From DATAVB01 sp040414495 (GTDB lineage: Bacteria > Actinomycetota > Actinomycetes > Mycobacteriales > QHCD01), in NCBI GenBank assembly GCA_040414495.1, contig JBEDUI010000096.1:1-12881 (forward strand): 12,881 nucleotides of DNA. The letters are read 5' to 3'. The notes under the pieces were generated by a model. That model did not search any database and was not told the origin of the DNA. It saw only the letters and a program-made list of their open reading frames with translations. Of the stretch, positions 5,677-12,027 are shown piece by piece. Position numbers and translations under genes: made by a program. Position 1 is the stretch's first letter, and every line of letters begins with the position of its first letter.

Positions 5677-7281
5677 GTGCTGGACCTGGCGATCAGGAAC
5701 GGGTTGGTCATCGATGGCACGGGTGCGGCCGGGCGCCGAGTCGGTGTCGGCGTGGCCGGTGATCGCATTGTCGAAATAGGAACGGTCGGTCCCGCCCGCG
5801 AAGAATTCGACGCCACCGGCCTGGTCGTGTCGCCCGGTTTCATCGACCCGCACAGTCATTCGGACTGGACCCTGCACGTCAACCGCGAGGCCCACAGCAC
5901 GATCCGGCAGGGCGTTACCACCGAGGTGGTCGGCAACTGCGGTATCACGAATGCGCCGGTCACCGCGGCGTCGGCCGAGTTCGTCGCCGGTCGCATGCGC
6001 CTGTTCGGCTATGACCAACCGATAACCTGGGGCACTTTCGGCGATTATCTGTCCGATGTGGAAGCGGGCGGGATCACGCAGAATCTGGCGTTCTTCGTCG
6101 GTCACAGCACGATCAGGGCCGCCGCCGGGGTGAGCGGCGGCTGGGTCGATGACGATGCGTCACGCATTATGGCCGACCTGACCCGGGAGGCGATGGAGGC
6201 TGGCGCGCTGGGGCTCTCGTCCGGGCTGGAATACAGCCTGGGCGCGTTCGCCGGGACCGACGAACTGCGGGCGCTGACCGCGGTGGTCGGCGAGTTCGAT
6301 GGCATGTACGCCAGCCACGTCCGCAACCGGGATGTGGGTATTGTGGAGTCGGTCGAGGAATTTCTGGCCATTGCCCGCGCAGGAAACCTGGCCGGCCAGA
6401 TCTCACACCTGAACGTCCGCCACGACACGAATGCACCGCCGCACGGCTGGGAACGAGCAGTCGAATTGATGATGGCCGCCCGCGAGTCCGGGATGGACAT
6501 TCAAGCCGACGCGACGCCGTTCCGGCACGGTCTGGGAATGATGACCGGGATTCTGCCGACCTGGCTCATCGACCACGGATACGAGGCAGTGGCGGAGGCG
6601 TTGGCCGAGCCTTCGCTGCGGAACCGGCTGCGGACCGAATGCGACCGCTACTGGCGCTTCATCCACAAGGGACAGTGGGAGCGGGTTCGGCTGCAGAACA
6701 GCCCGCAGTTCCCAGAGCTCGCCGGCAAGACGTTCCCGGAAATCGCGGCAATGCGTCGCCAGGACGTCTGGGACAGCTACCTCGACATACTGCAGGCGGC
6801 CGGCCCGCAAATGGGCGATCTGCTATTGGTGGGCGAGCTGTTTACCGAGGAGCACCTGGCCCAGACGATCACCCATCCACTGTTCGCGCTCGGCGTGGAT
6901 GCGTACACCAGCGTCGATCACGGTCCGCTGAGCGAGGCGACTGTCAGTCCGCTGCCGTATCGCGGACACATCGAATACCTCGCCCACCACGTCCGGGAAC
7001 GGGGAATTCTTCCGTTGGAAGAGGCAATCCGGAAGATGTCGGGGATGCCGGCCGAGCGATTCGGCCTGAAACAACGCGGCCGCATCGAACCCGGCTATTT
7101 CGCCGACCTCGTCGTATTCGACTTTCCCAACTTGGCCAGCGATTCCACGTTCGAGCGACCCGCGGTCTATCCGCGCGGCATTCGACTGGTGACAGTGAAC
7201 GGAGTGGTAGTCGTGACCGAAGGCGCGCACACCGGTGACCGAGCGGGTCGGGTCCTCCGTCGCGTCGGCGCAGCCACATAA
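5677..7281 (+). CDS. N-acyl-D-amino-acid deacylase (D-aminoacylase) family amidohydrolase
   Basis: Members are zinc TIM-barrel amidohydrolases that cleave the N-acyl group from D-amino acids and related amides in the cytosol. The 534-residue protein opens with a beta-sandwich strand (LAIRNGLVIDGTG) and carries PHSHSD with H59 and H61. C88 (VGNCGI) is the metal-bridging cysteine typical of this family, H214 (ASHVRN) and H244 (ISHLNV) are further ligands, and D408 (GVDAY) is in the position of the catalytic Asp (usually GSDG). The C-terminus returns to the beta domain (GRIEPGYFADLVVFD). There is no signal peptide. The start is GTG at 5677, with GGAG seven bases upstream overlapping the aminotransferase stop. 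Length is slightly above the usual 480-530. True substrate may be another N-acyl amine; in this operon an acylated amino sugar or cyclitol is plausible. Confidence 0.88.
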   Translation: MLDLAIRNGLVIDGTGAAGRRVGVGVAGDRIVEIGTVGPAREEFDATGLVVSPGFIDPHSHSDWTLHVNREAHSTIRQGVTTEVVGNCGITNAPVTAASAEFVAGRMRLFGYDQPITWGTFGDYLSDVEAGGITQNLAFFVGHSTIRAAAGVSGGWVDDDASRIMADLTREAMEAGALGLSSGLEYSLGAFAGTDELRALTAVVGEFDGMYASHVRNRDVGIVESVEEFLAIARAGNLAGQISHLNVRHDTNAPPHGWERAVELMMAARESGMDIQADATPFRHGLGMMTGILPTWLIDHGYEAVAEALAEPSLRNRLRTECDRYWRFIHKGQWERVRLQNSPQFPELAGKTFPEIAAMRRQDVWDSYLDILQAAGPQMGDLLLVGELFTEEHLAQTITHPLFALGVDAYTSVDHGPLSEATVSPLPYRGHIEYLAHHVRERGILPLEEAIRKMSGMPAERFGLKQRGRIEPGYFADLVVFDFPNLASDSTFERPAVYPRGIRLVTVNGVVVVTEGAHTGDRAGRVLRRVGAAT

Positions 7282-7305
7282 ACCCAGCATTAGGAGGTAC
7301 GGATT

Positions 7306-8628
7306 ATGTATTCCAGACGGGGTAGGTTGGCGTTCCGGGCGGCGGTGTTGGGCAGCGCGCTATTACTGACCGTCGTGGCCTGCGGTGGCGGGGGAGGCGG
7401 CAGCGGGGATCCCAATGGGGCGGCCACGTTGACGTACCTGACACACTTCAACCAGGTGCCGGGCAGCGCGATCGAGAAGAAGGTAGTCAACGCCTTTGAA
7501 AAGGCGCACCCCAAGGTCAAAGTCCGGATCATGGCCTTGCAGAGCGGCACTGAGTTCACCAAATTCCAGACTCTGGCCAGCGCCGGCTCACCACCGGATG
7601 TCTACCTTGCTGATTCGAGCATCATGTCGGCGTTGCTTTCACACAAGGTGCTGGCACCGGTCGACTACAAGGCCGTAGGTGTGCGGGACAAGAATGCGCT
7701 GGAGTCGCAGTATATCTCCGGCGTGTTTGACGGTTACACAGTTGACGGCATGACCTATGGCCTGCCGGAAGAATACTCGAACTACGGTTCATGGGTTAAC
7801 GTCAAGGCGTTCAAGGATGCAGGTCTGGACGTGCCGACGACCTGGGACCAGGTGTGCCAAGACGGTTCGAAACTGCTACGGAAGAAGAACGGCAAGGTCG
7901 TCCAGGAAGAGGTGGCGCTGCCGACCAACCTCTCGGTCTCGCAGGTGTATTTCCTGGATGCGGTGGCGCGCGAATTCGGCTCGCCGCTGTTCAACGCGTC
8001 CGGGACCAAATCCAATCTCACGTCCAAAGCCACCGTCAACGCGTTCACCATGCTGCAGAACCTGGTCTACAAGTGCAATGCGGCGGTTCCCAGTTTGAAC
8101 AGCAGCACGCAGGGTGCTGATCGACTGGTTTTTGGCAGCGGCCAGGCCGCGATGATGTTTACCGGCGGGGCGTGGTATCTCGGCTCCCTCAAACAGCAGT
8201 ACAAGGCGGTGGCGCCGCCGATTTCAGCGGCGTACCCGTACCCGACGACCGGCGGTGCTGAGCCTGCCAGCGAGAGTTATGGATACGCCTGGGTGGTGCC
8301 CAAAGCTGGTAAGAACCAGACCCTGGCCTGGAAATTGGCCAAGGCGTTGGCTGATGCCGGCAACGAGGACTTCACACAAATGGGGCTGTTCGACGGGAGG
8401 AAGTCTGTGGGTTCGTCGAAAGCCGCGACGAGCCAACCGTTCTGGACCTCGGTGTGGCAGCCTGCGCTGGCCCATTCCAGCTATGCCGTCAGCCTGGCTA
8501 ATGGCTCGCAGATCGACGACATCATCGGCAACGCGTTTGACGACATCATCCTTCATCACGGCAATGTGAAATCTGCTCTCCAGAACGCGGACAAGCAGGT
8601 CCAGCCGCTGCTGAACCAGGGCGGCTGA
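7306..8628 (+). CDS. ABC transporter extracellular solute-binding lipoprotein (family 1, sugar type)
   Basis: This protein would capture the substrate outside the cell and deliver it to the two permeases downstream. The 440-residue product has a basic N-terminus (YSRRGRLAFR), a hydrophobic core and the lipobox VVAC with C26 as the lipid-attached residue. A flexible Gly-rich linker (GGGGGGSGD) follows. The mature part fits SBP_bac_1 (TLTYLTHFNQVPG, VVNAFEKAHPKVKVRI, AGSPPDVYLAD, GLPEEYSNYGSWVNVKAF), as in oligosaccharide and glycerol-phosphate binders. A perfect AGGAGG (7292-7297) lies eight bases before the ATG, the strongest ribosome site in the operon, consistent with the excess of binding protein over permease. 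A 71-base gap separates it from the first permease. Confidence 0.93.
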   Translation: MYSRRGRLAFRAAVLGSALLLTVVACGGGGGGSGDPNGAATLTYLTHFNQVPGSAIEKKVVNAFEKAHPKVKVRIMALQSGTEFTKFQTLASAGSPPDVYLADSSIMSALLSHKVLAPVDYKAVGVRDKNALESQYISGVFDGYTVDGMTYGLPEEYSNYGSWVNVKAFKDAGLDVPTTWDQVCQDGSKLLRKKNGKVVQEEVALPTNLSVSQVYFLDAVAREFGSPLFNASGTKSNLTSKATVNAFTMLQNLVYKCNAAVPSLNSSTQGADRLVFGSGQAAMMFTGGAWYLGSLKQQYKAVAPPISAAYPYPTTGGAEPASESYGYAWVVPKAGKNQTLAWKLAKALADAGNEDFTQMGLFDGRKSVGSSKAATSQPFWTSVWQPALAHSSYAVSLANGSQIDDIIGNAFDDIILHHGNVKSALQNADKQVQPLLNQGG

Positions 8629-8699
8629 ACACATCGGTTCACCGGCCCGATTCCGGCCGCACACTGACCGGGGTTGGGCCAACCGCGAGGAGAGAGCAG

Positions 8700-9626
8700 A
8701 TGCCATTAATCGGAGCGCAGCCGTCCGAAACGGGGTTGGGACTGGGGGTTCAGCGTCGTCGGCGAGCCGGACGCATCGGCCGGCGCACCGGTGGTCAGGT
8801 TTTCACGCTGGCATTGATTCTGCCTGCCGTGCTGTATTTCCTGATCTGGGTTTTTCTTCCCGGTGGGTACGGCCTGTATTTGAGCATGACCGACGCCAGT
8901 CTGATCAGCAGTCCGCAATTTGTTGGCCTGCAGAATTATCAGCAGCTGCTGCACAGCGACGAATGGTGGCAGACGCTCTGGCGCACGTTCGAATACGCCG
9001 CCGAGGTGGTGGTGCCGACCTTGTTGATCAGCCTCGTGATGGCGCGGCTGGTCACACGTTGCCGCCGCGGTCGAGCGGTACTGATGACCATCTACTTCCT
9101 GCCTTACGTAGTGCCTGGTGTGGTGGCCGCGCTGGTGTTCGAGCTGATCTTCCAGCGCTACGGTCTGGTCAACTCGGCGCTGCATCTGAGCCTGGCCTGG
9201 TTGACGAATCCGAGTATCGCAATGTACGCGATCAGCATCGCCACAATCTGGTCGATGATCGGCTACTACGTCATCATTCTCATGGCCGGTTATCAACAGA
9301 TACCCGGCGAGCTGATCGAGGCGGCCGCGATCGACGGCGCTCGGATGCTCCAATTGATCCGCTACGTCGAGTTGCCGGCGCTACGACCGACGCTGCTGTT
9401 CTGCACGATCAGCAGCACCGCCGCGGTGATGACGAATTTCGGCACGCCATACGTGATGACCGACGGTGGGCCGAGTAATGCCACGTTGACGTTGCCGCTG
9501 CTGATCTATAACGAGGCGTTCAAGTACTCCAGTGCTGGTCTGGGCGAGGCGATGGCGATGGTGCTGCTGCTCATCAGTCTGTTGTTGGCGCTTTTCCAGG
9601 TCCGCGTCCTGTTCAAGGGGCGATAA
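8700..9626 (+). CDS. ABC transporter permease, CUT1 (MalF/UgpA-like)
   Basis: This is one of two membrane subunits of the sugar-type importer. The 308-residue protein has an Arg-rich cytosolic N-terminus and then six membrane segments, starting FTLALILPAVLYFLIWVFLPG, with the BPD_transp_1 fold. The EAA loop, which docks the ATPase, begins at residue 207 (EAAAIDGARMLQLIRYVELP). YFLPYVVPGVVAALVFELIFQRYGLVN is typical of the MalF/UgpA side, described here by its key positions near residues 130-155. The ATG at 8700 is preceded by AGGAGA with suitable spacing. The gene ends two bases before the next permease, so the two are co-translated. Confidence 0.93.
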   Translation: MPLIGAQPSETGLGLGVQRRRRAGRIGRRTGGQVFTLALILPAVLYFLIWVFLPGGYGLYLSMTDASLISSPQFVGLQNYQQLLHSDEWWQTLWRTFEYAAEVVVPTLLISLVMARLVTRCRRGRAVLMTIYFLPYVVPGVVAALVFELIFQRYGLVNSALHLSLAWLTNPSIAMYAISIATIWSMIGYYVIILMAGYQQIPGELIEAAAIDGARMLQLIRYVELPALRPTLLFCTISSTAAVMTNFGTPYVMTDGGPSNATLTLPLLIYNEAFKYSSAGLGEAMAMVLLLISLLLALFQVRVLFKGR

Positions 9627-9628
9627 TC

Positions 9629-10456
9629 ATGTACAAGCCGATAGTGTTGATATTCCGCTACGGGCTGGCGGCGCTGCTGGCGGTGCTGTTGCTGGTTCCG
9701 CTGGTTTGGGCTGTGAGCGGGTCCCTGCACACCAACTCCGGACTATTCAGCAGCCCCTACCAGTGGATCCCGCACAAGCCGCAGTTCAAGAACTATTCCT
9801 CGGCCTGGAACGCGATCTCGTTTGGCCGGGAGTTGGTCAACAGCTTCGTAGTCGGCTTCATCATCGCGGTCGTCGGTGTCGCTCTCGGGCAGATGGCTGG
9901 CTATGCCCTGGCCAAGCGCCGGTTCTTGGGCCGGGACGTCATTTTCTGGTCGATCGTGGCGACGTTGATGATCCCATTCCCGTCAATCATGGTCGGCGTG
10001 TTTATCATCGCCAAGGACATGGGCATCACCAACAGCTACCTCGGGCTCATCGTGCCTGGTCTGCTGACAGGGCAGATCATCTTTTTCATGCGACAGTACC
10101 TGCAGGGTGTCCCGGACGAATTGCTCGAGAGCGGTCGCATCGATGGCGCGTCGGAATGGCAGATATATTTTCGAATCGTCGTGCCGCTGTCCTGGCCAGT
10201 CATGGTTTCGATGGGAATTCTCACGTTCGTGGGAAGTTGGAACAACCTGCTGTGGCCGCTGATCGTGGTGCAGACTCAGTCGCTGTACACCGTCCCGTTA
10301 GGTCTGACCCAGTTCAGCAGCCAGTATTTCACCAACTATACGGCGGTTCTGGCCATGTCGGTGGTGGCGATCATCCCGGTCATCATTCTCTTTCTGGTGG
10401 CCCGGCGGCGATTGCTGGATTCGATCATGGTTAGCGGCGGGGCGCTGAAGGGCTGA
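9629..10456 (+). CDS. ABC transporter permease, CUT1 (MalG/UgpE-like)
   Basis: This is the second membrane subunit of the importer. The 275-residue protein has six membrane segments and the MalG-type opening (LLLVPLVWAVSGSLHTN, then a PYQWIP region). The EAA-type loop starts at residue 167 (ESGRIDGASEWQIYFRIVVP) with the conserved G at 173 (RIDGAS). The C-terminus is short and basic. The start ATG at 9629 follows AGGGGCG. No ATPase gene lies before or after it. Actinobacterial CUT1 importers commonly share a single distant MsiK-type ATPase, which is the likely partner here. Confidence 0.93.
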   Translation: MYKPIVLIFRYGLAALLAVLLLVPLVWAVSGSLHTNSGLFSSPYQWIPHKPQFKNYSSAWNAISFGRELVNSFVVGFIIAVVGVALGQMAGYALAKRRFLGRDVIFWSIVATLMIPFPSIMVGVFIIAKDMGITNSYLGLIVPGLLTGQIIFFMRQYLQGVPDELLESGRIDGASEWQIYFRIVVPLSWPVMVSMGILTFVGSWNNLLWPLIVVQTQSLYTVPLGLTQFSSQYFTNYTAVLAMSVVAIIPVIILFLVARRRLLDSIMVSGGALKG

Positions 10457-10482
10457 CCGGTGAATTTGGAAGGGATTGCACA

Positions 10483-11799
10483 GTGAGCACTGCGCAGCTG
10501 TGGGCGGGAGTGGCCCGGGCCATCATCACGCCGCCGATCGGAATTCCGATGGCTGGTTTCGCCGGCCGGGGTCTGGCCGCGGGCATCCACGACGAGCTTA
10601 CGGCAACCGCGTTGGTGTTGGGCAGTGGCGGCTATGGCGAGCAGATCGCCTTGGTGTGCTGCGATTTGCTGTTCCTCGGCACGGAGGAGATTGCCGCGAT
10701 CCGCGCCGCTATCGAACAACGAGCTGGCATCGGGCCCTCGAACGTCTTGATCGCCAGCTCGCACAACCACTACGGGCCAGTGACCGGAATGGTCGGTCTT
10801 GCGTCTGTGCCCGGACCTGAGGTCGCACCCTACATGGCGAACCTGGCAAATACGGTGGCCGGAATCGTTGCCGCTGCCGCTCGTACAGCGGCACCGGCCC
10901 GGCTACACATCGGCCTGGGTGAGGCTGTCATTGGGATCAATCGCCGGGAACGCACCCCGGATGGCCGGATCATTCTGGGTCAGAATCCCGATGGCCCGGT
11001 CGATCCGCGGGTCGCTGTATTGCGGGTCGATCGGGTCGATGGCAGCCCGCTCGCCGCCGTAGTCAATTACGCCTGCCACGGCGTATCGCTGGGCGGACAA
11101 TGTACCGATCTGTCGGCTGACTTTCCGGCCGTGGCCCGGCGTGTTGTCGAGACCGAAACCGGCGCGACCTGCCTGTTCTTGCAGGGCGCCGCCGGCGACA
11201 TAAACCCGTTGCTGATTGGCTGGGATTTCAGTCATCCCGCGCGGTTGGGGTTGCCGCTCGGGGCCGAGGCGGTACGGGTCTTCCATGTTGCTGAGCCCGT
11301 TTCGGGCGGTCTTGCGATTGAGCGTGCCTCGCTGTCGCTTCCGCCCCTGCTACCGGCCTCGGTGGAGGCGGCGCAGACCGATATCGCGATGTTGGAGCGC
11401 CAGCTGAGCACGGCTACGGGCGGTGAATTGTATTGGCTGCGATCCAGGATTGACCGGATGCGGGAGGGTTTGGCGGTTATACGAGGGAATGAACCGCCGG
11501 CGACGATCGATACCGAGATCACAGCACTGGCTCTGGCTGAGCAGGTCGGGCTGGTTACTGCACCGGGCGAGATCTTCTGTGAGATCGGCGTCGGCATCGT
11601 TGAGCGGTCGGCATTCCCGTACACGCTCTACAGCGGATATACCAACGGATCGATCAACTACGTTCCGACCAGGAAGGCATATGCCGAGGGCGGTTACGAG
11701 GTGACGCACGGGTGTCAGGTGGCACCCGAGGCCGGTGAGATCCTGGCCGAGGAGTCGATCGCGTTGCTCGCCGCGGTGCGAGCCAAACTGACCGCGTGA
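10483..11799 (+). CDS. Neutral/alkaline ceramidase N-terminal-fold hydrolase, cytosolic, nucleophile Ser replaced
   Basis: The 438-residue product matches the neutral/alkaline non-lysosomal ceramidase N-terminal domain, a zinc amidase fold. It opens with VARAIITPPIGIPMAGF. Zinc-site equivalents are H94/H96 (SSHNH), H199 (NYACHG), E363 (APGEIF) and Y393 (INYVPT), in line with H97, H204, E411 and Y448 of Pseudomonas ceramidase. That enzyme has its catalytic serine in a GDVSPN motif; here the equivalent motif is GDINP with N241. The C-terminal immunoglobulin-like domain of true ceramidases is absent, and there is no signal peptide. It is therefore probably not a ceramidase but a cytosolic hydrolase for an imported compound. 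The GTG start at 10483 has GGAAGGG upstream. It lies 26 bases after the permease gene and closes the tight part of the operon. Confidence 0.85.
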   Translation: MSTAQLWAGVARAIITPPIGIPMAGFAGRGLAAGIHDELTATALVLGSGGYGEQIALVCCDLLFLGTEEIAAIRAAIEQRAGIGPSNVLIASSHNHYGPVTGMVGLASVPGPEVAPYMANLANTVAGIVAAAARTAAPARLHIGLGEAVIGINRRERTPDGRIILGQNPDGPVDPRVAVLRVDRVDGSPLAAVVNYACHGVSLGGQCTDLSADFPAVARRVVETETGATCLFLQGAAGDINPLLIGWDFSHPARLGLPLGAEAVRVFHVAEPVSGGLAIERASLSLPPLLPASVEAAQTDIAMLERQLSTATGGELYWLRSRIDRMREGLAVIRGNEPPATIDTEITALALAEQVGLVTAPGEIFCEIGVGIVERSAFPYTLYSGYTNGSINYVPTRKAYAEGGYEVTHGCQVAPEAGEILAEESIALLAAVRAKLTA

Positions 11800-11835
11800 G
11801 TTCGGTGGCGCGCTGAGGGCCGGGGCGGGAAGACG

Positions 11836-12027
11836 GTGAGCACCATGGTGGACTGGTGCGGGATGTGCGAACGTATTCAGTATGAGGCGACTAACGCACA
11901 AGGTCCGATCGTGCTGGTAGCGCGTCGTCGAATTTACCGCCGGAAATTCGCTGGGAGGACCTTGCTTATCGCGCACCGCCCCTGCACGCAACGACATGAC
12001 GGCCACGACGGAAGGTTGAGTGAGTGA
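11836..12027 (+). CDS. Small hypothetical protein (63 residues), doubtful
   Basis: I do not recognise this product. It starts GTG at 11836 (or ATG at 11845), has a CxxC near the N-terminus (WCGMCERIQ), and an Arg-rich middle (ARRRIYRRK). Its stop TGA overlaps the enolase start as GTGA, a four-base overlap typical of translational coupling, which is the main argument for it. Against it are a weak ribosome-binding site, weaker G/C bias in third positions than the neighbours, and an inverted repeat inside it (11929-11950). It could be a remnant of a decayed gene. Confidence 0.25.
   Translation: MSTMVDWCGMCERIQYEATNAQGPIVLVARRRIYRRKFAGRTLLIAHRPCTQRHDGHDGRLSE
11929..11950. promoter_or_regulatory. 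Inverted repeat between the ceramidase-like and enolase genes, candidate operator
   Basis: CGAATTT and AAATTCG are perfect 7-base inverted arms separated by eight bases (ACCGCCGG), 74-95 bases upstream of the enolase start. The right arm with its flank, CCGGAAATTCG, also occurs exactly at 4285-4295 in the leader of the first operon gene. This suggests a shared regulator, but the leader copy has no left arm. Confidence 0.4.

Noticed and set aside
5154..5843. 229-codon minus-strand frame across the aminotransferase-deacylase junction
   Set aside because: It is antisense to two well-supported genes and shows no domain or ribosome-binding support.
8643..8659. Hairpin CGGCC-N7-GGCCG between the binding protein and permease genes
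   Set aside because: The stem is only five base pairs and has no T-tract. It could lower permease expression, but it is too weak to list as a terminator.
9532..10434. 300-codon plus-strand frame overlapping the second permease
   Set aside because: It shares the strand but not the frame of the permease, which has membrane segments and an EAA loop. The alternative product is Arg/Gly/His rich without domains.
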